Source of the DNA: Marinomonas communis | GTDB taxonomy: Bacteria > Pseudomonadota > Gammaproteobacteria > Pseudomonadales > Marinomonadaceae | Direction of reading: 5' to 3' | Length of the DNA: 64,000 bases | Assembly: GCF_004363305.1 (NCBI RefSeq) | Contig: NZ_SNZA01000001.1 | Location: forward strand, 893,134 to 957,133 | Part shown: piece after piece, positions 1 through 9,500 of the stretch | Numbering within the stretch: position 1 is the stretch's first letter | Layout of the letters: every line of letters begins with the position of its first letter | Position numbers and translations under genes: made by a program | Notes under the pieces: model-generated | What the model was told of the DNA's origin: nothing | What the model saw: only the letters and a program-made list of their open reading frames with translations | Databases searched by the model: none

Positions 1-10
1 TACTCATGAC

Positions 11-38
11 AAGGCGCTGACTTAAGAAGCGCCTTTTT
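11..38 (+). terminator. Rho-independent terminator of an upstream gene
   Basis: A 7-bp perfect stem (11-17 with 29-35) with an 11-nt loop runs into a T tract. It probably ends a rightward gene lying before the window. Confidence 0.7.
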
Positions 39-182
39 CTATAAAGCTTCGTCCGCATACATAATCTTTACATTCTCGGCTATAACTCCCAATTCATCGC
101 ACGTTTCTTGCGCTTATTGCATGTCTTACCTGTCTATCCTGATTACGTCATTTAGAAAATTAGCGATTAAGGAGAACGAATT

Positions 183-356
183 ATGTTGGGTTGGACATTT
201 CTATTTTTGATTGTTGCGTTATTGGCGGGTGCTCTTGGTTTCACTGGGATTGCAGGGGCAAGTATGGGAATTGCAAAAGTACTGTTCTTTGTCTTCTTAG
301 CATTGATGATAATTTCGGCAGTCCTTCATGTGATTCGAGGCAAAAAACCTCTTTAA
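183..356 (+). CDS. DUF1328 (YtjA/UPF0391-type) small membrane protein
   Basis: This is a 57-residue protein starting [20 protein letters not shown] and ending in a basic RGKKPL tail. Two hydrophobic helices (about residues 3-22 and 30-50) are separated by a Gly/Ala-rich turn, [10 protein letters not shown]. Size and pattern match the DUF1328/YtjA family of short inner-membrane proteins, whose function is unknown. A GGAGA ribosome site at 171-175 sits 7 nt before the ATG and supports the start. The gene stands alone between a terminator upstream and a hairpin downstream. Family assignment is by remembered resemblance; the reading frame, ribosome site and two-helix layout are seen directly. Confidence 0.82.
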   Translation: MLGWTFLFLIVALLAGALGFTGIAGASMGIAKVLFFVFLALMIISAVLHVIRGKKPL

Positions 357-372
357 CCGCTATTCCATTCAT

Positions 373-415
373 AGGCCCACAGGTATTTACCGTGGGCCTC
401 AATCGCCTTATTTTT
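373..415 (+). terminator. Hairpin and T-rich run after the DUF1328 gene
   Basis: An 8-bp perfect stem (373-380 with 392-399) has an 11-nt loop. The T run (408-415) is displaced 8 nt from the stem, so it is a weaker terminator candidate. It separates the DUF1328 gene from the MipA-like gene. Confidence 0.45.
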
Positions 416-484
416 GTCACCTTTTCCAATCAGATAAGACGTACCATGTTTTCTTCGCCCTATCAATGTACCAGAGGATGAAAC

Positions 485-1222
485 ATGAAAGCTTACAAGT
501 ACGTACCATTAATCATTTTGCCATTCGCCTCAAGCACCTATGCCGATGAGCTGAACTCCAGCATCGGTGTTACAGGTATTTGGGCAAAGTCTTATATCGT
601 AGGCGAAGATAACGCCAGCGACCCTTTTCCTTACGTCAATCTGTCCTATGGCATGTTTAGAGCATCCCCACAAGGTATAGGTGTAGAACACGCCATTAGT
701 GACAAAGATAAAGTCAGCCTTCTTGTGAAGCTAAGACGATCCCCACTGGATATTGATGAGAATAGCCAACTTACTGGCCTAAATGAGCGCAAAGATGCCA
801 CGGAATTAGCTCTAGGCTGGTCAACCAAGCTTCAATCTATTGATATTACCTCCTCTTTGGCAGCGGACATCAGTGACAAGCACAATGGCTACGAAGCGAA
901 AATCAAAGCGTCCAAACCGTATAAAACGCAAGTGGGATTGTTCATCCCTTCCCTCGGTTTAGCTTATCAATCAAAAGACCTAGTCAACTATTACCATGGT
1001 ATCAGTGCTAGCGAGTCTGCTCTGTCTGGATACCAAGCCTATGAAGGTGATGGAGGTGTAATTGGTCAAATGGGCATCACACACATTTTCCCTATTTCTG
1101 ATCACTGGAAAACCATTACAAACATTCAACATACCACCTTAGGCGATAACATTAGCGACAGTCCAATTGTTGAGCAATCTAGCTTCTGGGCCGGCATGTT
1201 TTCGGTAGTGTATACATTTTAA
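485..1222 (+). CDS. MipA/OmpV-family outer-membrane protein
   Basis: This 245-residue protein has a signal peptide of about 20 residues (MKAYKYVPLIILPFASSTYA, cleavage before DEL). The mature part has alternating beta-strand character, and the chain ends in VVYTF, a typical outer-membrane C-terminal aromatic. The repeating amphipathic strands, an LGLAYQSKDLVNYYHGIS segment and the overall length match the MipA/OmpV family. Family members act as outer-membrane scaffold or porin-like proteins; MipA itself bridges a murein transglycosylase and PBP1b. A GAGGATGAA element just before the ATG provides a ribosome site. It appears monocistronic. Which OmpV-type role it has cannot be told from sequence. 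Confidence 0.8.
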   Translation: MKAYKYVPLIILPFASSTYADELNSSIGVTGIWAKSYIVGEDNASDPFPYVNLSYGMFRASPQGIGVEHAISDKDKVSLLVKLRRSPLDIDENSQLTGLNERKDATELALGWSTKLQSIDITSSLAADISDKHNGYEAKIKASKPYKTQVGLFIPSLGLAYQSKDLVNYYHGISASESALSGYQAYEGDGGVIGQMGITHIFPISDHWKTITNIQHTTLGDNISDSPIVEQSSFWAGMFSVVYTF

Positions 1223-1291
1223 ACGGATTAAATAGTGTGATACGCCTTAGGTTTGTTTTAGACTGAAAAGGTCATCATTGCGGAGGTGCTT

Positions 1292-1558
1292 ATGAAAAAA
1301 CTAAAGAATGAAGCGCAACTCGTAAAAAAAGCCATTCAAGTAGGTGAATCTTACGCCAAGAACCGTGGCTATGCGGCATTTTCGGCACAGACCTCAGCCA
1401 ATCAAAAAGTGGAGTCTTTATACCGCTTACTGGTACTCGATAAACTGGTGGTCGCACTGCCTCCGGATAAAGAAGACTTGCCTGGAATGAAACACAAACT
1501 GGCTATTTGGATTGATAAAATGCTCCCTGCAGATCATCCATTGAAAGAAGCCAGTTAG
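1292..1558 (+). CDS. DUF5062-like small cytoplasmic protein
   Basis: This 88-residue, lysine-rich, helical protein begins MKKLKNEAQLVKKAIQVGES and has no signal or membrane segment. A GTG six bases upstream is in frame, but it lies inside the strong GGAGGT ribosome site (1282-1287), so the ATG at 1292 is the better start. It resembles short conserved gammaproteobacterial proteins of the DUF5062 type, of unknown function; that link is from memory and only moderately certain. A strong hairpin terminator follows immediately. Confidence 0.65.
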   Translation: MKKLKNEAQLVKKAIQVGESYAKNRGYAAFSAQTSANQKVESLYRLLVLDKLVVALPPDKEDLPGMKHKLAIWIDKMLPADHPLKEAS

Positions 1559-1570
1559 CACTGAGCTAAA

Positions 1571-1614
1571 AAAAGGGCAATTTGATTCCAAGCAAGGTTT
1601 CAAATGGCCCTTTT
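1571..1614. terminator. Bidirectional terminator between convergent genes
   Basis: A long stem (about 15 bp, 1571-1585 with 1600-1614, one mismatch) is flanked by A-rich sequence on the left and T-rich on the right. It lies between the converging DUF5062-like and ArsA-like genes and can serve both. Confidence 0.75.
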
Positions 1615-1641
1615 AAATTTCTAACGAAAAAAAACTCTGAA

Positions 1642-2649
1642 CTACAAGCCAGATTGATCCAACAACACTGCCGTTTGTTGCAAAGCACCGATACCATGAA
1701 TATCCGTTGGCATTAACGGCATTCTAAACTGTGCTTGGTCAGCGAAAATACGATCGATATCGTTTAAGTAACGCTTTTCTTGCTCGCGACGCTGTGCTAA
1801 AAACTCGCCATCTGCATTGTCTGGCAATACTCGATTAACGACCAAACCGTGTAACGGTAACGCTTCGTCCTTAAGAGATTTCACCGCACGTTCAGTTTCT
1901 AGAATAGGTAATTTTTCTGGCGTTAACACGAACAGCAAACCTGTGTTTTCAGCGTCTTGAAAACGACGGCGACTACGTTGAAACAAGCGTTGACGCTCAA
2001 GTAAGGTTTCTGTGATTTCCTGTGTTCGGCTGTCCATACCGTCGGTTGCATGTTTGCTCGGATCCGCCATTGGGTTCGCAATGTCTTTTCCCGCTTTTGC
2101 CGTTAAATGGTCCAACACACCAGCGAGCTTTTCTGACTTCGCCTGCTGGCTAAGCATACCTTGAGTCCAAGCCGCCATTGCCTCAGGGAGACTTAACAAA
2201 CGAAGTGTATGCCCTGTGGGGGCAGTATCGAAAATCACTAAGTCATATTGATCTTCAGCGTCTTCAATAAGCCGGCATATACGCTCTAACAAGGCCGCTT
2301 CCTGTGCACCTGGTGATTGCTCTGTCAAACGCATTTGACGCTCAATCTCAGGGTACATTTCTGGGCGTGTGAAGCGTTTCATATCTTTCGTCACACGCTC
2401 GATATGCGCCATAACCTCTTTGTCAGGGTCAATCTCTAGCGCATGAACACCCGCGCACACCGCGGCACCTTGGTCACCAATCTCCCAATCAAACGCATCG
2501 CCTAAGCTATGAGCTGGATCGGTTGACACCACTAACACACGTTTACCCCGGCGAGACGCCAATAACGCCAGCGAAGCAGAAATGGTGGTTTTGCCCACTC
2601 CTCCTTTACCACCCACCAAAATTAAACGCTTATCTGTAATGCACGACAT
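1642..2649 (-). CDS. ArsA/GET3-family ATPase
   Basis: This 335-residue soluble ATPase has a deviant Walker A motif near the N-terminus (LVGGKGGVGKTTISASLA) and the family signature DTAPTGHTLRLLSLPEAM in the middle. One copy of the nucleotide domain places it with single-domain ArsA/GET3 proteins rather than the duplicated plasmid ArsA. Family members power arsenite export or chaperone membrane proteins. No arsenite pump or ArsR lies nearby. The frame is open another 41 codons upstream, but that part overlaps the YbdD-like gene, so the start at MSCITDKRL (2649) is chosen. It lies 28 nt after ybdD and probably shares the cstA transcript. Client or substrate is unknown. Confidence 0.82.
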   Translation of the reverse strand: MSCITDKRLILVGGKGGVGKTTISASLALLASRRGKRVLVVSTDPAHSLGDAFDWEIGDQGAAVCAGVHALEIDPDKEVMAHIERVTKDMKRFTRPEMYPEIERQMRLTEQSPGAQEAALLERICRLIEDAEDQYDLVIFDTAPTGHTLRLLSLPEAMAAWTQGMLSQQAKSEKLAGVLDHLTAKAGKDIANPMADPSKHATDGMDSRTQEITETLLERQRLFQRSRRRFQDAENTGLLFVLTPEKLPILETERAVKSLKDEALPLHGLVVNRVLPDNADGEFLAQRREQEKRYLNDIDRIFADQAQFRMPLMPTDIHGIGALQQTAVLLDQSGL

Positions 2650-2677
2650 CGACTTCAACCTACAATGACTTGGTTTA

Positions 2678-2950
2678 TTAACAACAACGAAAATGATCCA
2701 GCGGCGAATGCTCCATTCCCATACGCTTATGCCAGTCATGGAAACGTTCGAGCAACAAGGGTTGTAATTCAAGCGTGTAATAGGCGGCCGGATTTGGCAC
2801 GCCCATCAACTCAGAAAACACCAACATCATAAACAAGTCGTCTTCGTCACGCTTTGCCCGAGCAATCGCGGAGCGGTATGGCGCGTTGTAAGCTTCTTCT
2901 AGCATACGCGAGGCTTTACCAGCCCACTGACGAACAGATTTAATCTTCAT
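2678..2950 (-). CDS. YbdD/YjiX-family protein (DUF466)
   Basis: This 90-residue protein starts MKIKSVRQWAGKASRMLEEA and contains the conserved-looking YEAY/YRSAIARAKRDEDD, GVPNPAAYYTLEL and HDWHKRMG segments of the YbdD/YjiX family. In enterobacteria these small proteins are encoded directly after cstA or btsT and are linked to pyruvate or peptide uptake. The same layout is seen here: it starts 3 nt after the cstA stop. It is a rather longer version than the roughly 65-residue E. coli proteins. No signal peptide is visible. Role in the transporter is inferred from synteny. Confidence 0.85.
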   Translation of the reverse strand: MKIKSVRQWAGKASRMLEEAYNAPYRSAIARAKRDEDDLFMMLVFSELMGVPNPAAYYTLELQPLLLERFHDWHKRMGMEHSPLDHFRCC

Positions 2951-2952
2951 GA

Positions 2953-4614
2953 TTAAGCATTCTCTTTACGAACACGAACCATGGTGGCCGCTGCTTCTAG
3001 AGCAATACAAATCGCCGCCACCAAGATTACCCCATCAAGGCCAAATAAGAACCAGTTCTCGTCGTTATAGAAACCTTTTAGCTGGATAAGCAATGCAAAA
3101 ATGGTCATAACTAGTAAGAACACCAATGGGATCAAGGTGTAATACGAAGGACGCTTAAGGCGAATCAACATCACAGTGATCACCATCAGCGTTAGACCTG
3201 CTAATAATTGGTTAGTGGTACCAAATAAAGGCCAAATCAACATACCGCCAGAACCATCGGCACCTGCGCCGAAGGCCAACAACATGCAAGTACCCACAGC
3301 TAACAGCGTCGCTGGCGCAGCTTTTTGTAGCCACTTCAGGTTATAGATTTCACCCCACTCTTGGAAAATATAGCGCTGAAGGCGAATACCTGTATCCATG
3401 GTAGTACCAGCAAACAACACTGCCATAACCGTTAACAGGGTTTGCGCAATGGTGTTATCCAACCCAATACCATTCGTTAAAATATTCGCGCCACCACTTA
3501 CAAATGCCGCCACGCCACCTTGACCAAATGAGCTGTAAACCGCTTGCCAATCAGCCAATGTGGCAAAACCAGCCGTCACGGCGATGATAGTTGCAAGAGA
3601 TAAAGACCCCTCACCAATCGCACCAAAATAACCAACAAAACGAATATCGGTTTCTTTCTCAATCTGCTTAGAGGTCGTACCAGAAGAGACCAAACCGTGG
3701 AAACCTGAAATCGCGCCACACGCAATCGTCACAAACAAAAGTGGTACTAAGGACGGCGTGCCTTCAGGGGTTTCCATATTAAACGCAGGCGCGACTAACT
3801 CAGGACCAGAAATCACGACTGCGGCATACATTAAAATCAAACCGATAAACAGTTGTAGACCGTTAATATAATCTCGAGGTTGCAGTAACATCCAAACAGG
3901 CAAAAGTGATGCAATCGCAGCGTAGATGAACAGCAACACAATCCAGCTGGCTTTGTCAGATAGTCCAAGGATAGCGTCTGGCATGACAATAGGGAGAGAT
4001 GGCCCAGCCCAAATCAACGCGTACAAAGCCACCACGCCTAAAACTGATACCATACCTAACCCAATCATGCGGCGGAAAATCAATTGCCCAATGATCAAGG
4101 CGACAAAAATAGCGCCCCAAACGGGAACAACAGAGCTAGGAAACTTCACTAGAAGATTTGAGATTGCCGTGGCAAAAACAGCGTTTACCATCAACAACAC
4201 TAAGAAAATCACGATCATGAACAAGCTTCGTGCTCGCTTACCGATGACATCTTCGGTTAGTGCACCAATCGACTTAGCTTTGTTGCGGTTACTGGCCCAA
4301 ATTGCACCGGCATCATGAACACCGGCAAAGAAAATAGTGCCAAAAACCACCCATAAAAAAGCTGGTACCCAGCCCCAAATCACCGCAATAGCGGGACCGA
4401 TGATCGGCGCAGCACCAGCAACAGAAGTAAAGTGATGCCCCCAAAGGACATATTTATTGGTAGGTACGAAATCGACACCGTCCTCAAATTCATGGGCAGG
4501 TGTGCGGAAGTTAGGGTCAAGCTTGAATATTTTTTCGGCTATGAATTTTGAATAAAATGCATAGCCCAAAAACATAGCAACTAAGCCCATTACCATTAAG
4601 ATAACAGCGTTCAT
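2953..4614 (-). CDS. cstA: CstA-family carbon-starvation / pyruvate-type transporter
   Basis: This 553-residue, very hydrophobic protein has about 14-16 predicted membrane segments. It begins MNAVILMVMGLVAMFLGYAF and carries the CstA-family stretches GHHFTSVAGAAPIIGPAIA, HDAGAIWASNRNKAKS and FHGLVSSGTTSKQIEKE. E. coli CstA and BtsT take up pyruvate (and possibly peptides) during starvation; this one is shorter than the roughly 700-residue E. coli proteins, as in many marine bacteria. It is the first gene of a leftward cstA-ybdD-arsA-like unit. A GAGAGG ribosome site precedes the ATG. Exact substrate is not readable from sequence, so the symbol names the family. Confidence 0.88.
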   Translation of the reverse strand: MNAVILMVMGLVAMFLGYAFYSKFIAEKIFKLDPNFRTPAHEFEDGVDFVPTNKYVLWGHHFTSVAGAAPIIGPAIAVIWGWVPAFLWVVFGTIFFAGVHDAGAIWASNRNKAKSIGALTEDVIGKRARSLFMIVIFLVLLMVNAVFATAISNLLVKFPSSVVPVWGAIFVALIIGQLIFRRMIGLGMVSVLGVVALYALIWAGPSLPIVMPDAILGLSDKASWIVLLFIYAAIASLLPVWMLLQPRDYINGLQLFIGLILMYAAVVISGPELVAPAFNMETPEGTPSLVPLLFVTIACGAISGFHGLVSSGTTSKQIEKETDIRFVGYFGAIGEGSLSLATIIAVTAGFATLADWQAVYSSFGQGGVAAFVSGGANILTNGIGLDNTIAQTLLTVMAVLFAGTTMDTGIRLQRYIFQEWGEIYNLKWLQKAAPATLLAVGTCMLLAFGAGADGSGGMLIWPLFGTTNQLLAGLTLMVITVMLIRLKRPSYYTLIPLVFLLVMTIFALLIQLKGFYNDENWFLFGLDGVILVAAICIALEAAATMVRVRKENA

Positions 4615-4801
4615 AGGGAGCCTCTCGAAGGGATTTTATTATTGTTACGGTTTGTAACCGCGCGCAATATTAATCCGGCTTCAGTAAGCATCCCTATTCG
4701 ACTAAGGTCGTAAAAACGGGACTATGAACTTTAGTTTCTAAAGTTTCCGTATTTAGTAAACAATTCTTACCAAATAGATTCTAAAAGCACTTCAGAAATA
4801 C
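4615..4801 (-). promoter_or_regulatory. cstA upstream region with inverted repeats
   Basis: This 187-nt gap between rhlE and cstA (both leftward) must hold the cstA promoter. It contains a perfect 8-bp inverted repeat with a 3-nt spacer (AACTTTAG 4727-4734, CTAAAGTT 4738-4745) and overlapping shorter repeats around 4644-4660 (GTTAC...GTAAC and CGGTT...AACCG). No T tract follows either, so operators are more likely than terminators. The binding protein is unknown. Confidence 0.4.
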
Positions 4802-6307
4802 TTAGGCATCACTCTTTGGCGTACTTGGGCGAACACGCTTACGCGGTGCACGACTTGGTTTCGCGGGATTCTCAGTTGCTTTATTTGCTTGCCCTGAACG
4901 ATGATTTTTCGGCTTAGCTTGGTTTGAATTGCCACCATTAGCGCTTGGTCGAGTACCCGAGCGACGAGGTTTTGAATCACGTCCTTCTGCTCCGCCTTCA
5001 CTACGATTACGTGGGTTAGGCTTACGCTGAGAAGGCTTGTTTGAACGCGGCTTCGCACTGCCTTCTTTTGCTGACGCTGCAGGCTGTTGAGTTTGATCCG
5101 TCTTTGGCTTCTTAGGCTTTTTCGGTTTCTTAGGCTTAATAGGACGAGTATCCAATTTTGAGGCCTGCAAAGGAGCGCTTGGTGGGAATTCAGCGCTTAC
5201 TTGGCGTTCAATCAATTCACCAATCACGCGTTCAATAGCAAACAACTCTTTGATATCTTCTTCCGTTACAAACGATACCGCGTGACCTGTTTCACCTGCT
5301 CGACCAGTACGGCCAATGCGGTGTACGTAGTCTTCCGGCACTTTTGGCAAGTCAAAGTTCACCACATAAGGCAGCTGGCTAATATCAATACCACGAGCTG
5401 CAATATCCGTTGCCACCAACACTTGCACCGCGCCTGATTTGAAATCGGCCAAGGCTTTGGTACGAGCGTTTTGGCTCTTGTCTCCATGGATCGCCGCAGC
5501 GGTGATGTCTTTAGCATTCAACATACGTGCGATGCGATTCGCGCCGTGTTTTGTTTTCGAGAACACTAGAACCTGACGCCAGCCTTCTTGTTTCACAAGG
5601 TGAATCAAAAGCTTAGTCTTATTTGGCTTGTCCACTTCAAAAACGGTATGGCTGATCGTTGCAGCTTTTGTGTTAGCTGGTGACACTGAAACTTCTTCTG
5701 GGTCATTAACAAAACGCTCTGCGAGCTCTTTGATCGGATCCGAGAAGGTTGCCGAGAACAACAAGGTTTGACGCTTTTTCGGAATCAGAGCCACGATCTT
5801 TTTCAAATCATGAATAAAGCCCATATCCAACATACGGTCAGCTTCATCCAAAACCAGAATTTCCAAACGGTCTAACTTAATCGCATTCTGCTGAAACAAA
5901 TCCAACAAACGCCCAGGTGTTGCCACCAACACATCCGCGCCACCACGAAGCTTCTGCATCTGCGGATTAATCTTTACACCGCCGTACACCACCGCACTTT
6001 TAAGCGGCAAGTGCTTGCTGTATAGCGAAACGTTATCCGCGACTTGCTGAGCCAACTCACGGGTGGGAGTCAGCACAAGAGCACGTACTTGGTTGTTACG
6101 CGCCCCTTGACCCGCTAATAAATTTTGCAGCATCGGCAAGGTAAAGCCCGCCGTTTTACCTGTCCCCGTTTGCGCCGCTGCCATCAAATCCTTACCAGAC
6201 AACACCACCGGAATGGCCTGTTGTTGAATTGGACTTGGAGAAGTGTAGCCCTTCTCTTCCAAGGCTTTCAAAATGCGCGCGTCTAATCCAAGGGATTCAA
6301 AATTCAT
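4802..6307 (-). CDS. rhlE: DEAD-box ATP-dependent RNA helicase RhlE
   Basis: This 501-residue protein has all DEAD-box motifs in order: Q motif (FESLGL...[11 protein letters not shown]), [38 protein letters not shown], and [10 protein letters not shown]. After about residue 380 comes a low-complexity basic tail with [12 protein letters not shown] and Arg/Ser/Asn-rich stretches. This is typical of RhlE, which remodels RNA during ribosome assembly and mRNA decay. A TTG four codons earlier is in frame, but [13 protein letters not shown] matches the family start. It is monocistronic in appearance, with 187 nt to the next leftward gene. Confidence 0.9.
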   Translation of the reverse strand: MNFESLGLDARILKALEEKGYTSPSPIQQQAIPVVLSGKDLMAAAQTGTGKTAGFTLPMLQNLLAGQGARNNQVRALVLTPTRELAQQVADNVSLYSKHLPLKSAVVYGGVKINPQMQKLRGGADVLVATPGRLLDLFQQNAIKLDRLEILVLDEADRMLDMGFIHDLKKIVALIPKKRQTLLFSATFSDPIKELAERFVNDPEEVSVSPANTKAATISHTVFEVDKPNKTKLLIHLVKQEGWRQVLVFSKTKHGANRIARMLNAKDITAAAIHGDKSQNARTKALADFKSGAVQVLVATDIAARGIDISQLPYVVNFDLPKVPEDYVHRIGRTGRAGETGHAVSFVTEEDIKELFAIERVIGELIERQVSAEFPPSAPLQASKLDTRPIKPKKPKKPKKPKTDQTQQPAASAKEGSAKPRSNKPSQRKPNPRNRSEGGAEGRDSKPRRSGTRPSANGGNSNQAKPKNHRSGQANKATENPAKPSRAPRKRVRPSTPKSDA

Positions 6308-6512
6308 TAGGGTTCTCAATTGGGTGATACAAAGGCGCGAAGCTTAACCTTTGTAGGGGGAATTTGCGAGCTTAACCCAACCTCCTTATCCCTCATCATT
6401 AAGCCTGTTAACACAGCTGTTGTAGAAACAAAGGATTTCGAATGCAACCGTATCAAGGTAGACTCATGTATATAGACGATCTCATTAAGTAGAAAAAGGA
6501 CTTTAGGACATA
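6308..6512. other. Divergent intergenic region between rhlE and hsdR
   Basis: About 200 nt separate the divergent rhlE and hsdR start codons, so both promoters should lie here. A TATATA element near 6468-6473 is a possible -10 box for hsdR, but no convincing -35 box pairs with it. No small gene or strong hairpin was seen. Confidence 0.35.
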
Positions 6513-9500
6513 ATGGCAGCGGCTCACTCTAACTTTTCTTTCCTAAAAGGTCATAACGATTTTCTGTTCGCCATTGCTCACGCGGCAGAGAAGAACTATC
6601 CCGATGATCCGAACACTACTCTCGTAAAACTAAGAATCTTTGGTGAGTATGTCGCGAACCATCTAGGAAAACTGCTGAATATTGAGCCACAAGAAACCCA
6701 GTTCAAATTACTCGAAGCCATCCAGCGCAAAACCAACGTCGATCAAACCATCCTCGATGTGTTTCATAATCTTCGCCGTATCGGCAACGACGCCGTACAT
6801 AAGTATCACGACGATCTAAGCGACGCAGAAATGTGTTTACGCTTAGCCTTTCGACTGGCTCTTTGGTACTACCGCCTTATTAGCCAAGATAAGGATTTCA
6901 CTGCACCGCTGTTTCAACTGCCCAGCAAGCAAACGGATCAAGACACTCAAGCCTACGAGCAAGAACTCGCACAGCTAAAACAAGCACTCGCCGAGGCGGA
7001 GCGTGCGGCACAACAAAACGATCAAGCCAGCCAAACCGAAATAGACGCTCAACAGCAAGAATTAGCCGAGCTAAAAGGCCGCCTGTCTGTATTTGAAAGT
7101 AAAGAGCAAGAAACCCAAGCGCAAAGCGACGCTCGTATTGCCGCTCTAGAAGCACAGCTCAAAGCCAAAGAGGCAGAGCTAGCGAAGCTAAGCGAAACGG
7201 ATCGCCAAGTATTTCATAAAACAGCTCTTAACCAAGCCAATCGCAACAAGCTGGATTTAAGCGAAGCAGAAACGCGCTACTTAATTGATGAACAGCTGCG
7301 TCTCGCAGGCTGGGAAGCCGACACGCAAAAGCTCACCTACAGTCAAGGCGCACGCCCTCAGATTGGCCGTAATATGGCCATCGCCGAATGGCCCACCGGT
7401 CTCGACGAAACGGGGCTTTCTAATACAGGTAAGGGCTTTGCTGACTATGTGCTGTTTATTGGCATAAAACCGGTTGGCGTTGTCGAAGCCAAACGCTATA
7501 ACATCGATGTGGAAAGCAAACTTAACGAAGCCTACCGCTACAGCCGCACCTTTGACTCATTGGCCTATCAAGCGGAGCTTGAACAACGAGCTGCCAACGA
7601 TGAAGATCTCATGGCAAAAGTCGGCGAGCTAAAAATCAATCAGTATCAGGCCAACGGCTTTCACATCCCGTTTTGTTTTTCGGCCAATGGCCGCAGCTAC
7701 AGCGCAGCCATGAAAAGCAAAAGCGGCATTTGGTATCGCGATACACGCATTGATACCAACCAGCCAGACGCGCTGCCCCAGTGGTTCACACCTGAGGAAT
7801 TACAGAGCAAGCTGGCGCAATCAATCGGCCAACGTAATCAGTGGTTTGCTAGTCACCCCGATATGAGTGATCTGGGCTTGCGTTACTACCAAGAAGACGC
7901 AGTACGCGCCGTGGAACAAGCCGTTGTCTCCGGTCAACGTAGTGCCCTACTCGCCATGGCGACCGGCACGGGCAAAACCCGAACCGCTATTGCCATTATG
8001 TACCGCATGATTCAATCCCAGCGTTTCAAGCGTGTATTGTTTTTAGTGGACCGCCGTTCTTTAGGTAACCAAGCGGTGGGCTCCTTTGACGACACCCGTA
8101 TTCAAAGCCAATCCTTTAACAGCATCTTTAATATAAAAGGGCTGACAGATCGCTTCCCCGAAGACAGCACCAAAATTCATGTGGCTACGGTGCAATCCTT
8201 GGTAAAACGCGTACTACAAAGCGATGAATTTATTCCTGTTGGTTTGTACGATGCCATCATCGTCGACGAAGCGCACCGTGGTTATATTCTCGATAAAGAA
8301 CAAAGCGAGGGCGAGCTGGAGTTCCGTGATCAGCGTGAATACATGTCCGCCTATCGTCGTGTCATCGACCAGTTCGATGCTTTTAAATTGGCCCTGACTG
8401 CCACGCCAGCCCTGCATACGACACAGATTTTTGGTCATTCGATTTATAAATATTCTTACCGTACCGCGGTGATCGATGGTTACCTGAATGACTACCAGCC
8501 ACCGATCAAGATCAACACCGAGCTTAACTCACAAGACGTGGTGTTTGCCAAAGGCGAGCAAGTGGAGCGATTGGAAGTATCTGGGCAATTAGTACCGGAT
8601 ACTCTAGAAGACGAACAGCATTTTGATGTAGAAAAGTTCAACAAAACCATCATCTTGCCCAACTTCACCAAAGCCATTTGTGGCGAGCTGACCAACTGGC
8701 TCGACCCTACCAGCCAACAGAAAACCTTAATCTTCTGCGTTAACAACGAGCATGCAGACGCGGTTGTTGGCGCCTTACGGGACGCGTTTTTAAACTCTGG
8801 TAACCCGAAATACGCGCAGCTTGAATACGACGCGATCATGAAGATCACCAGTAATGCGGACAAAGACGCCAACAAAGTTCAAAGCCTGATTACCCGCTTT
8901 GAAAAAGAGCGTTTGCCCAACATCGTCGTCACGGTGGATCTCTTAACCACCGGCATCGATATTCCGAGCATTTGTAACTTGGTCTTTATGCGCAAAGTTC
9001 GCAGCCGCATTTTGTATGAGCAAATGAAAGGTCGCGCCACCCGCCTATGCCCTGAAGTGGGCAAAACCAGTTTCCGTATTTTTGATGCCGTGGATGTGTT
9101 TTCGACCCTAGAGTCCGTCGATACCATGAAAGCAGTCGTGGTGCGCCCCAATGTCACTTTACCCACTCTGGTGACTGAAATCAGCGATGACAAAACCTAC
9201 GAAGTCATCGAAAGCAACGGTCAATCCTTCGCGGACAACAGCCACGAACAACTGGTATCAAAATTACAGCGTGTGATCACCCAAGCGACTTACCAAAAAG
9301 ACCGTAGCCGTGAGGTAGAGCAACAAGTACAACACTTGGACGAGCGTCTAAAAAATGTCGCTGACTGCACCTTCGCGCAGTTTGCCAATACGATCAAAAC
9401 CCAAGGGCCACGCCAAGCGGCTCAGTACTTCGCACAACTGCCCAACTTTATTGAGCAAATCGACGAGCTTAAGCGCACCATCAACAGCCTACGCGAGCGC

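Noticed and set aside
191..481. 96-codon frame near the window start
   Set aside because: It overlaps the 57-residue DUF1328 gene in another frame, lacks a ribosome site and reads like random sequence.
1642..2649. Arsenic-resistance locus
   Set aside because: No arsB, arsR or arsC is present; the ATPase sits with cstA and ybdD.
2650..2772. N-terminal extension of the ArsA-like protein
   Set aside because: It overlaps the YbdD-like gene and has no homology or ribosome site.
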